From positions 1 through 14,342 of the forward strand of contig CAMAUF010000014.1 of NCBI GenBank assembly GCA_945861295.1: a DNA stretch of 14,342 nucleotides. Reading direction: 5' to 3'. Below are positions 8,436 through 14,342 of the stretch, one piece after another. Position 1 is the stretch's first letter; every line of letters starts with the position of its first letter. The notes beneath the pieces are model-generated. The model saw nothing but the letters and a program-made list of their open reading frames with translations, made no database searches and was not told the origin of the DNA. Position numbers and translations under genes: made by a program. This DNA comes from a bacterium (GTDB lineage: Bacteria > Chloroflexota > Dehalococcoidia > Tepidiformales > Tepidiformaceae).

Positions 8436-9020
8436 ATGGCGATTCGGCAACCCCTTCGCAAGCTCCGCAAATCCTCAGGCTCGGACGACTGGTCGGAGTT
8501 TCATGGCGTCCGCATGACGGAGGAGGAGTTCGTCGAACTCGACGACGCTGAGGAGACCGACCTCGAATTCGCGGATGGCTTCGCAACGGAGAAAGCCGTG
8601 GTAGACCGCAATCACGCAAACCTGGTCGGCGAACTCGGCGGCCACTTCTTCCTCCATCGCCGGCGGAAGGGCGGCGAGTTCGGGCCGGAACGGCGTGTCC
8701 GCGTCCGGCCCGGGCGACGGATCAAGCCCGATAACGCCTACTACGTGCGCGGCGCTCCGATGGGCGAGGACGTGCTGCCAACGGTCGCCGTCGAGGTCCG
8801 CTCGAAGAGCCAGACAATGGCGGAACAGCGCCGCAAGTGCCACGAGTACGTCGATGCCGGCGTCCCGGAGGTGTGGCTGATCGACCCGGTTTCGCGGTCC
8901 GTGGAGGTCTTCCTCGGCACGCACGTGGCCCAGTCGCTTCGCGCACCGGAGACATTGACGAGCCGCCACCTTCCCGGGTTCGCGCTCGCGCTCGCCGAAC
9001 TCTTTAGCGTCCTCGACTGA
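8436..9020 (+). CDS. Uma2 family (DUF820) PD-(D/E)XK nuclease-like protein
   Basis: 194 aa, the usual size for this family. The family has a restriction-endonuclease-like fold, is often present in many copies in Cyanobacteria and Chloroflexota, and its biological role is not established. The core matches well: an N-terminal MTEEEFVELDDAEE... helix and strand, an Asp in RIKPDNAYYVRG, the Glu strand LPTVAVEVRSKSQTM, and the signature KCHEYVDAGVPEVWLIDPVSRSVEV (commonly K..Y..AGVPEYWLVDP), followed by a LPGFALALAELF tail. The Asp and Glu of the putative catalytic core are present, so it is probably intact. It appears to stand alone, with neither a methyltransferase nor a transposase near it. It converges on the decarboxylase-like gene with a 22-bp gap. 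Confidence 0.88.
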   Translation: MAIRQPLRKLRKSSGSDDWSEFHGVRMTEEEFVELDDAEETDLEFADGFATEKAVVDRNHANLVGELGGHFFLHRRRKGGEFGPERRVRVRPGRRIKPDNAYYVRGAPMGEDVLPTVAVEVRSKSQTMAEQRRKCHEYVDAGVPEVWLIDPVSRSVEVFLGTHVAQSLRAPETLTSRHLPGFALALAELFSVLD

Positions 9021-9029
9021 GGCCAGCTC

Positions 9030-9055
9030 GCGCACAGGCGGGCTAGCCCACGCGC
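9030..9055. terminator. Possible bidirectional hairpin between convergent genes
   Basis: The perfect palindrome GGGCTAGCCC (9040-9049) is flanked by GCGC repeats (9030-9033 and 9052-9055), spanning the 22-bp gap between the Uma2 gene and the decarboxylase-like gene and reaching into the end of the latter. It could terminate both transcripts, but neither strand has a U-tract. Confidence 0.2.
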
Positions 9056-9795
9056 TCCACGCCCGCGACGGCCGGCTTCGACGGGTCGAGGACGAAGCGG
9101 ATGCGGGGCAAGGTCATGTCGGCTTTGACATGCGATGCCGAAACGGGCCACCACGGTTCCGCTCCCGCAAGGCGCCAGGCGTCCGCGTCGAAGGACGTAA
9201 GTTCAGGCTTGCCGCGGTCGGCCTTGTGGTAGATGAAGTCGGGGTCGACCTGGATGATCCGCGCGATTTCGACGCCATCCCGCTGGATACGAGCGAGATG
9301 CACATTGGGCAGCCACTGCACATCGCTGCCGCTGATCGCCTCTGGGTTGAGCATGGCAGCTTCGAGAATCGGCTTGCCATCGAGCTTGACTTCGAGCCGG
9401 ACGCGGTCGTAGCCGGGTCGCAGGCGGACGTCGGCGAGCCCGATCGGGTACCCCCACCGGGTCGCGAGCGCTTCCGCGGCGGCTGGGCTATCCGTATAGG
9501 CGCGGGCCAGGAACGACCGCGGTCGAGCCCCGGCGCGACAGCCGACGCGCACCTCGGCGACCGTGAACGGCCCGATCTCGCTCTCGTGGGCGGCGATCAC
9601 GGTGAAGACGAGGGTTGGAGGGATCGTCGGCCCCAGCGACGAAGGCAGCAGGCTCAGCATCGCACCTTGGCGGATCTCGTACATGACCTGGAGGATCGAA
9701 ACATCCTTCAGCGTCCACGGCTCCGTCTTGACGTCCGGCATGGATGCCGACTCGGCCACGAGTTCGGCGATATCTCGCGTGCCCGCAAGCGGCAT
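9043..9795 (-). CDS. Acetoacetate decarboxylase-fold protein, likely lacking the catalytic lysine
   Basis: 250 aa, the usual length for the acetoacetate decarboxylase (ADC) superfamily. The order of segments fits ADC: a proline-rich SLLPSSLGPTIPPTLVFTV strand (~48-66), IGPFTVAEVRVGCR (~74-87), a central helix and turn EALATRWGYPIGLADVRL (~108-125), and a C-terminal NVHLARI...IIQVDPDFIYHK region. In true ADC the turn reads G-[YF]-P-K-K, and its lysine forms the Schiff base with the substrate. Here it reads G-Y-P-I-G (I118, G119), so both lysines are absent. Either it is a non-decarboxylating member or it uses other residues. It starts at ATG 9795, which overlaps the stop of the upstream flavin oxidoreductase (TGATG), so the two proteins are probably made together. 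The substrate is unknown. The family call is good and the loss of activity is inferred. Confidence 0.75.
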   Translation of the reverse strand: MPLAGTRDIAELVAESASMPDVKTEPWTLKDVSILQVMYEIRQGAMLSLLPSSLGPTIPPTLVFTVIAAHESEIGPFTVAEVRVGCRAGARPRSFLARAYTDSPAAAEALATRWGYPIGLADVRLRPGYDRVRLEVKLDGKPILEAAMLNPEAISGSDVQWLPNVHLARIQRDGVEIARIIQVDPDFIYHKADRGKPELTSFDADAWRLAGAEPWWPVSASHVKADMTLPRIRFVLDPSKPAVAGVERVG

Positions 9796-10931
9796 CAGAG
9801 GCCTCCCGCGGCGACATCGGCGTGCATCGGCATCGACATCCGCGGCCCGACTTGGACGGTGCTGCCTTTGAAATGCGGCATCACCTCTTTGGCGAAGAGC
9901 CGCATCGACTTGAGCACATCCTCTTGGGGCACGATCTCCAACGCGTTGAGCAGGAAGTTAATCCGGTCGACCCCGACGGACTCCCACTTCTTGATCGCCG
10001 TGATGATGCGGTCTGGATTGCCGACCGAGAGGCCCTCTGGCACGGAGACCTCGTCCACAGCCTGCGATTGGCGGCGCAAGTTGGGGAGCAGGCCGAGGTT
10101 CGGGTAACTGCGGCTCGGGTAAGCCTGGCGCGCGGCCAGCAACTGCTCCGCCAGGTAATTGAACGTGCCAGAGATCCTCAGGCCGGTCTTCGTCCCAACC
10201 TCGTCATCCTCGTGGCAGTAGAGGAAGCTGACGGTGTTGACTTGCTCGTTGACGACTTCGCCGACCGGTTCGCAATAGCGGATGCGGCGGCGGTACTCCG
10301 CGATCTTCGTCTCCTGGTCCGCGAAGGTGCCGAAGGTGAGCCCGAGGCTGCCCATGCCGCGATCCGCGGCATCCAATTCGGTGCCTGGACTCGTGACCGC
10401 GACCCACATCGGCGGGTGTGGCTTCTGGATGGGCTTGGGGAGGATGGCGCGCTCCGGCATGCTGAAACAGCGGCCCTGATAGCCGAACCGTTCCTGCGTC
10501 CACATCTTTGGCAGCACGCGCGTGATTTCGTCCCACGTCTTCTTCGTCTCGTCGGGGTCGACTCCGAAGCCGCCGAGTTCGGTCCAGGTGGCGGAGCGGC
10601 CCGTGCCGAACTCCAACCGTCCGTTTGAAATGATGTCGAGGACGCCGGCCTGCTCCGCGATCTTGATCGGATGGGTGAACTCCGGGACGCAGACGACGAT
10701 GCCGCGCCCGACGCGAATGTTCTTCGTTTGGGCGGCGCACGCCGTCAGGAACAGTTCGGGCGCCGAACAGTGCGAGTACTCTTCCAGGAAGTGGTGCTCC
10801 ACCGCCCAGACCTGGTCGAAGCCCAATTCATCGGCGAGCCGCACCTGCTCAAGTGCCCGATGGTAGACCTTGTACTCATTTTCGCCCCATGGCCTCGGGA
10901 CCGAGAGTTCATAGAACAACCCGAATTTCAC
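9795..10931 (-). CDS. LLM class flavin-dependent oxidoreductase (luciferase-like monooxygenase)
   Basis: 378 aa with a single bacterial luciferase-like TIM barrel. Such enzymes use reduced FMN or F420 for hydroxylation, Baeyer-Villiger-type or dehydrogenation reactions. Landmarks are the N-terminal strand VKFGLFYELSV, LGFDQVWAVEHHFLEEYS (~37-53), a HPIKIAEQAGVLDIISNGR segment (~87-105) followed by EFGTGR, and PHPPMWVAVTSPGTE (~171-185). The HHF.EYS form is common in alkanal monooxygenase-like and LLM group proteins, but the cofactor and substrate cannot be read from this. I chose the GTG at 10931 because GGGGAGG sits 7 nt upstream and the family N-terminus starts exactly there; the frame reaches to 11000 only by running over the kinase stop. 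The gene lies 65 bp after the kinase gene and is coupled to the ADC-like gene through TGATG. Confidence 0.92.
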   Translation of the reverse strand: MKFGLFYELSVPRPWGENEYKVYHRALEQVRLADELGFDQVWAVEHHFLEEYSHCSAPELFLTACAAQTKNIRVGRGIVVCVPEFTHPIKIAEQAGVLDIISNGRLEFGTGRSATWTELGGFGVDPDETKKTWDEITRVLPKMWTQERFGYQGRCFSMPERAILPKPIQKPHPPMWVAVTSPGTELDAADRGMGSLGLTFGTFADQETKIAEYRRRIRYCEPVGEVVNEQVNTVSFLYCHEDDEVGTKTGLRISGTFNYLAEQLLAARQAYPSRSYPNLGLLPNLRRQSQAVDEVSVPEGLSVGNPDRIITAIKKWESVGVDRINFLLNALEIVPQEDVLKSMRLFAKEVMPHFKGSTVQVGPRMSMPMHADVAAGGL

Positions 10932-10938
10932 AGCTGCG

Positions 10939-10945
10939 CCTCCCC
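10939..10945 (-). promoter_or_regulatory. Ribosome binding site of the LLM oxidoreductase
   Basis: GGGGAGG lies 7 nt upstream of the GTG at 10931 on the minus strand. It fixes a GTG start in place of the longer frame that begins at 11000. Confidence 0.75.
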
Positions 10946-10996
10946 GGAGGTAAGTGACGCGAAATCTACCACGAACGGCGCGGGTCCGCGCGGGAC

Positions 10997-12421
10997 TCAC
11001 GGGCCCGGCGGCGTCGGCGTCCGGGTGGGCGTGGCGGTGGCGACGCCCGTAGCGCTCGGGGTTGGGCTGGCCGAGGGTGTGCCCGGAGTCGGCGTCCGCG
11101 TCGGGGTGCTCGTCCCGCCGGGGGTCGGCGTCCGCGTCGCGGTAGGGGCGCCAGCCGTTTGCGTCCGCGTTGGCGTGGCGCTCGCTCCGCCGGGCGCCGT
11201 CGCGGTCGGAGTCGGTGGCGGCAGGGGAAAGTCCGTCGGCGTCGCGGTCGGAGAACTGGTGGGCGAACCACTGACGGTGCTTGTGCGGGAGGGCGTGGCG
11301 CTGGCGGCGGGCCGCGACGTCGGTGTGGCCGTGCGGACGCCGGTCGAAGCCGTCGGCGTCGCGGTCACGACTTGCGTCTCGGGCGGCGGTTCTGGGTCAT
11401 CGTCGCCTCCGGCCAACAGGAGCGCGCCGCCGACGCCGGCAATCACGGCCACCGCGGCCGCAAGCCCAAGGAGCATGAACCCGAGGCCAGCGCGCGAACC
11501 GTTCTCGGTGGCGTGGGGCGGCCGGGGCGCTCGCCGCACCGGCGCGGTCTGCGTGTCCGCCGGAGGCGGGGCGGCCGCGCGCGCTGGCGCCGCCGCACGG
11601 CGAAGCGCGACGGCGAACTCGGCAGCCGTGCGAAACCGCTCCGCCGGGACGAGCGCCAGCGCCCGCACCAGCACGCCCTCCAGGGCAGCGGACGCGGAAG
11701 GGGCGAAGGTGCGAAGGGGCGGAGCGGGAGCACCCAACCGTTGCGCCGCCGCGGCGGCCGGCGTCGGTCCGGCAAAGGGCTGCCGCCCCGCGACCAATTC
11801 GTAGACCGTCAGCGCCAGCGAATAGATGTCCGAGCGGGCATCGGCCCGTTCGCCTTGGATCACTTCGGGGGCCAAGTATGCAACGGTGCCGAAAAGCTCG
11901 CGCGCCTCGGACGGTGTCAACGTCCGCGTCACCGTCTCCGCCACGCCGAAGTCGACGGCTTTCGCCACGCCGTCCTCGGTCACAAGGACGTTCTCCGGCT
12001 TGACGTCGCAATGCACCACGCCCTGGGAGTGCGCGTAATGGAGCGCGTCGGCCACTTGTGCCCCATAGCGGACAGCCTCGGCCTCTGGCAGGCGCCCGCC
12101 TCGTTCAGTCAGGATCTCCCGGAGCGACAGCCCGTGGACGTACTCCATGACCACATACGGCCGGCCTTCGAAGCGGCCCGAGTCGTGGACTGCTGCGATG
12201 TTCGGGTGCTGCAGCTTGGCCAGGACCAACGCCTCGCGCTCGACGCTGGCGGCGAGGGCATCGTCATCGAGCGACGCCGGGGCGTGGCGAAGGATCTTGA
12301 CGGCGACCGGGCGGGCCAAGCGCTCGTCCTGGGCGAGCCACACCTCCGCCATGCCGCCGCTGCCAATCTGGCGTTCGAGGCGGTATCGTGAATCGATAAA
12401 CGTCGCCGGTTCCAGGTCCAT
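10997..12421 (-). CDS. Transmembrane Ser/Thr protein kinase with Thr/Pro-rich outer tail
   Basis: 474 aa. Hanks-type kinase domain at ~14-275: glycine loop IGSGGMAEV (19-27), ATP-binding K42 in VAVK, alpha-C Glu (E61 or E63), catalytic loop HCDVKPEN (H137, D139, K141, N144), DFG 157-159, a Thr-bearing activation loop (TVTRTLTP), and APE 184-186. A Pro/Ala linker leads to one hydrophobic span at ~312-338. About 125 residues of Thr/Pro/Ser/Ala repeats follow (ATPT, RTPTP units), which should lie outside the membrane where PknB-type kinases carry PASTA domains. The catalytic loop has Cys138 where most kinases have Arg (HRD), making it a non-RD kinase. It probably phosphorylates cell-wall and division proteins; the two FHA proteins at 13699-14342 are candidate readers. 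The ATG at 12421 is preceded by GGCGGGA and lies 13 bp from the divergent RodA/FtsW start. Confidence 0.95.
   Translation of the reverse strand: MDLEPATFIDSRYRLERQIGSGGMAEVWLAQDERLARPVAVKILRHAPASLDDDALAASVEREALVLAKLQHPNIAAVHDSGRFEGRPYVVMEYVHGLSLREILTERGGRLPEAEAVRYGAQVADALHYAHSQGVVHCDVKPENVLVTEDGVAKAVDFGVAETVTRTLTPSEARELFGTVAYLAPEVIQGERADARSDIYSLALTVYELVAGRQPFAGPTPAAAAAQRLGAPAPPLRTFAPSASAALEGVLVRALALVPAERFRTAAEFAVALRRAAAPARAAAPPPADTQTAPVRRAPRPPHATENGSRAGLGFMLLGLAAAVAVIAGVGGALLLAGGDDDPEPPPETQVVTATPTASTGVRTATPTSRPAASATPSRTSTVSGSPTSSPTATPTDFPLPPPTPTATAPGGASATPTRTQTAGAPTATRTPTPGGTSTPTRTPTPGTPSASPTPSATGVATATPTRTPTPPGP
11000..11371 (-). repeat. Imperfect short repeat coding the Thr/Pro-rich kinase tail
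   Basis: The plus strand shows degenerate repeats of units such as GTCGGCGTCCGCGT and GTCGGCGTCGCGGT. On the minus strand they code for ACGCCGACG-type Thr-Pro-Thr units, giving ATPTRT, RTPTPG and SATPT motifs in the last ~124 residues of the kinase. The pattern is irregular rather than a fixed-length tandem array. Because of the repeats, the opposite strand gives a long Gly/Val-rich open frame that is not a gene. Confidence 0.7.
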
Positions 12422-12434
12422 CGTCCCGCCGTGG

Positions 12435-13736
12435 GTGAGCGCGCGGCTCGGTTCTGCCAGCCGGGGCGCCGAACTCGGCCTCCTGATCGCTCCCGTCGCG
12501 CTCGTGCTGCTCGGGTGGCGGTCGTTAGAGGCGTCTGGGGTGGCGCTCCCAAGCGGGACGGGCCGGATCGTAACGCAATTCCTGTTGACCGCCTTCGCCG
12601 GACACGCAGGCCTCCGCGTCTTTACCCCCCACGCCGCACCGGTCCTTTACCCAGTCGCCATGGTGCTCGCGGCGACCGGCCTGATCGCCACCCTCCGGCT
12701 GGCGCCGTCGTCCGCAGGCGACCAGGCCCATTGGATCAGCCTTGGTACGGCCGCCATGGTCACGGCGGCCGCTCTGCGGGACCAGGTTTGGCGTTTACGC
12801 ACCGCCACGTATACCTCGGCGGCCGTCGCGGCGGCCCTCCTCGTGCTCACCGGCATCGCTGGGACGACCATCAACGGGGCGCGGCTTTGGTTCAGCGTGG
12901 GCGGCCAACTGGTCCAGACCACTGAATTGATCAAGCTTCTTGTCGTGGTCTTCCTCGCGGGCTTTCTTTCGCGCCACGGCCCCGCCCTCGGCTCTTGGAG
13001 CACCCGGCTCGGCGGACGGCGCTATTCGGCCTTGCCGGTGGCGGCCCCACTGGTCCTTGCGCTCTCCTTCCTCTTGGGCACCTTGGCCCTGCTTCGGGAC
13101 CTCGGGAGCGTCGCGTTGTTGCTCGCGCTGACGACGACGGGGCTCGTGTTGGCCACCGGCAAGGCCTGGCTCGCCGCAATCGGGCTCGGGCTTCTGGTCG
13201 TGGTCGGCGCCGCGGGCTATGTCACATTCGACCACGTCGAGGAACGCGTCGATGTCTGGCTGGACCCCCACGCCGACCCGCTCGGATCAGGATTTCAAAC
13301 ACTGCAAAGCAGCTATGCAATCGCTGCAGGGGGAGTGACGGGCGAAGGATGGGGCCGCGGCTCGCCCCAGTCGATCCCGGCAGCTTCCACGGATTATGTC
13401 TTTAGCGCTGTCGCCGAGGAACTGGGACTGCTCGGGGCCGCAGCGGTCATCGCGCTCTATGTGACGCTCGCTTTCGGTGGCCTGAGGGTGGCTCTCGATG
13501 CCCGCGACGGGTTCCAACGGATGCTGGCCGCGTTAGCCAGCCTGCTCATCGCCAGCCAGGCGGCGATCATCATCGCCGGCAACTTGCGGCTCATCCCAAC
13601 GACGGGCATCACGTTGCCCTTCGTCAGCTACGGCGGTTCCAGTCTCGTTGTCAACTTTGTGCTGGTGGGCCTGGTCCTGGCGATTTCAGCGGCTGGGCCT
13701 ACTCCTCAAGACGGAGCCGCACCGACCCGACGGTAA
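12435..13736 (+). CDS. SEDS-family glycan polymerase (RodA/FtsW-type)
   Basis: 433 aa from the chosen start, with about 10-12 hydrophobic segments. SEDS proteins polymerise lipid II into glycan strands at the membrane together with a class B PBP. Family signatures: NGARLWFSVGGQLVQTTELIKL (~148-168), GWGRGSPQSIPAASTDYVFSAVAEELG (305-331) with D320 at the position of the essential Asp, and the C-terminal IPTTGITLPFVSYGGSS (~387-403). The usual QPSE motif reads QTTE here. I cannot separate elongation (RodA) from division (FtsW); the extra N-terminal membrane spans resemble actinobacterial RodA. The frame is open back to 12147, but that part lies opposite the kinase, so I chose the GTG at 12435 just ahead of the first span (ELGLLIAPVALVLLGW). 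It has no strong Shine-Dalgarno. The 3' end overlaps the convergent FHA gene by 38 bp. No class B PBP gene is present in the window. Confidence 0.92.
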   Translation: MSARLGSASRGAELGLLIAPVALVLLGWRSLEASGVALPSGTGRIVTQFLLTAFAGHAGLRVFTPHAAPVLYPVAMVLAATGLIATLRLAPSSAGDQAHWISLGTAAMVTAAALRDQVWRLRTATYTSAAVAAALLVLTGIAGTTINGARLWFSVGGQLVQTTELIKLLVVVFLAGFLSRHGPALGSWSTRLGGRRYSALPVAAPLVLALSFLLGTLALLRDLGSVALLLALTTTGLVLATGKAWLAAIGLGLLVVVGAAGYVTFDHVEERVDVWLDPHADPLGSGFQTLQSSYAIAAGGVTGEGWGRGSPQSIPAASTDYVFSAVAEELGLLGAAAVIALYVTLAFGGLRVALDARDGFQRMLAALASLLIASQAAIIIAGNLRLIPTTGITLPFVSYGGSSLVVNFVLVGLVLAISAAGPTPQDGAAPTRR

Positions 13737-14121
13737 GCTCCTCGCGGTCGCGGAGCACTCCTTGCCGGGATTCCAAGGCGACGCCCGCGATCAGCGTCCC
13801 GTTGAGGCTGCCCAAGTCCCGGACCAACCAACCGCGCGGGCTCGCCTGGATCTCGGCGTGAATTGCGGAGACCGATCCGTCGGGGAGGACGATTCCGGCC
13901 GCGCCGCTCCGTCCGATCAGCATCGTCCCCGCGACCGCGAAAGCATGCCCCGTGCGCAGGGCCGCGTCGGACGAGGCGACGACCACCAGGCGTGCGACCT
14001 TGGCGCGGACGGGCCGAGGCTGCAGGCTGGCCCGAAGGACGGCCGCCGCCACTATGAGGAACGCGAACAAGACGAGGAGGAAGGCGAGCCGCAGCAGCAT
14101 CAGCTCCACGTCGCCAGTCAC
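13699..14121 (-). CDS. Membrane-anchored FHA domain protein (FhaB-like)
   Basis: 140 aa. An N-terminal hydrophobic span (LMLLRLAFLLVLFAFLIVAA, ~6-27) is followed by a basic linker (QPRPVRAKVAR) and one FHA domain at ~55-138. Phosphothreonine-binding residues are kept: GRS of LIGRSGAAGIVLP, S and H of SVSAIHAEI, and N of DLGSLNGTLI. The layout (one membrane span, then cytosolic FHA) matches FhaB/FipA of Actinobacteria, which joins kinase signalling to division and wall synthesis. The GTG at 14121 overlaps the TGA of the upstream FHA gene (GTGA) and has AGAGGA 6 nt upstream; an internal ATG at 14100 is an alternative. The last 38 bp overlap the end of the RodA/FtsW gene on the other strand. Confidence 0.9.
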   Translation of the reverse strand: MTGDVELMLLRLAFLLVLFAFLIVAAAVLRASLQPRPVRAKVARLVVVASSDAALRTGHAFAVAGTMLIGRSGAAGIVLPDGSVSAIHAEIQASPRGWLVRDLGSLNGTLIAGVALESRQGVLRDREELTVGSVRLRLEE

Positions 14122-14342
14122 ACGTTTTCCTCTTCGACCCACACTTCGATGTCGCCGACTTTCACGCGTTGGCCTGGCGTGATGATTGCCCGCATCTGCC
14201 GCTTTCCATCCACGACGACGCCGTTGCGGCTCCCGAGATCTTCGATCACATAATCGAGGCCGTTCTTGAGGACGCGGGCATGGTTGCGGGAGACCGAGAG
14301 GCTCGCGAGCACGAGGTCGTTGCCAGGACCGCGGCCGATGGT
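14118..14342 (-). CDS. FHA domain protein, C-terminal part (5' end outside window)
   Basis: 74 residues are visible, open to the window edge. They make up most of an FHA domain: IGRGPGNDLVLASLSVSRNHARV, then DYVIEDLGSRNGVVVDG, then GQRVKVGDIEVWVEEENV. The phosphothreonine-contact residues Arg (GR), Ser (VSR), His and Asn (SRNG) are all present, so the domain should bind phosphopeptides. It ends right after the FHA domain, as FhaA-type proteins do; whether it also has the FhaA DUF3662 N-terminal domain cannot be seen. It is the upstream partner of the second FHA gene in one operon. Confidence 0.88.
   Translation of the reverse strand, partial: TIGRGPGNDLVLASLSVSRNHARVLKNGLDYVIEDLGSRNGVVVDGKRQMRAIITPGQRVKVGDIEVWVEEENV
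14128..14133 (-). promoter_or_regulatory. Ribosome binding site of the FhaB-like gene
   Basis: AGAGGA lies inside the end of the upstream FHA gene, 6 nt before the GTG at 14121. It supports that start and coupling through the GTGA overlap. Confidence 0.55.

Noticed and set aside
7230..8450. Minus-strand open frame (406 codons) opposite the aminotransferase
   Set aside because: The plus-strand frame carries a full PLP-enzyme motif set; the opposite frame has no family features and unusual Asp/Ala/Val/Glu richness expected of a shadow frame.
8436..9020. Uma2 gene as part of a restriction-modification or defence island
   Set aside because: No methyltransferase, helicase or other defence gene is nearby, and solitary Uma2 genes are common in such genomes.
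10978..10991. GCGCG-GGTC-CGCGC hairpin after the kinase stop as a terminator
   Set aside because: Only a 5-bp stem without a U-tract on the minus strand, so read-through into the LLM gene cannot be excluded; too weak to list.
10671..12391. Plus-strand Gly/Val-rich and Arg-rich frames opposite the kinase
   Set aside because: The GVGVRVGVAV-type pattern is the antisense reading of the Thr-Pro repeats, not a real repeat protein.
12147..12434. N-terminal extension of the SEDS gene back to the ATG at 12147
   Set aside because: It lies opposite the conserved kinase N-terminal lobe and reads as low-information Arg/Ser-rich sequence.

Overview
The window is gene-dense, GC-rich chromosomal DNA with no mobile element, CRISPR array, rRNA or tRNA that I can support. 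Short gaps, overlapping starts and stops and several GTG starts point to a compact bacterial genome. A Thr-Pro-Thr-rich tail on a transmembrane kinase, together with an FHA/RodA/Ser-Thr-kinase neighbourhood, suggests a Chloroflexota-like bacterium (perhaps Dehalococcoidia-related). This lineage call is an inference from sequence style only; an actinobacterial or other GC-rich source is not excluded.

Left part (1-7082): the 3' end of a sensor histidine kinase (+) converges on gltD and gltB (-), the two subunits of NADPH-type glutamate synthase. gltD starts inside the end of gltB (8-nt overlap), so the pair is one translationally coupled operon. It is read from a putative extended -10 promoter near 6970, with a leader of about 125 nt.

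Middle part (7083-10931): a fold-type I PLP aminotransferase (+) diverges from gltB across a 249-bp gap. It is followed by a putative terminator and a Uma2-family nuclease-like gene (+) that may be leaderless. Convergent to these is a two-gene operon (-): a luciferase-like flavin-dependent oxidoreductase followed, with a 1-nt TGATG overlap, by an acetoacetate-decarboxylase-fold protein that seems to lack the Schiff-base lysine.

Right part (10997-14342): a cell-envelope signalling island. A Ser/Thr protein kinase (-) has one membrane span and an outside Thr/Pro-rich tail in place of PASTA domains. Its start lies 13 bp from that of a divergent RodA/FtsW-type glycan polymerase (+). The polymerase gene overlaps tail-to-tail by 38 bp with a membrane-anchored FHA protein, which is coupled to an upstream FHA protein cut by the window edge. 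The gene content resembles the actinobacterial fhaA-fhaB-pstP-rodA-pbpA-pknA-pknB locus, but orientations are scrambled and no phosphatase or PBP gene is present in the window. The likely theme is phosphorylation-dependent control of peptidoglycan synthesis: the kinase phosphorylates targets and the FHA proteins read the phosphothreonines.

No stretch over 300 bp lacks a gene; the largest gap is 6834-7082.
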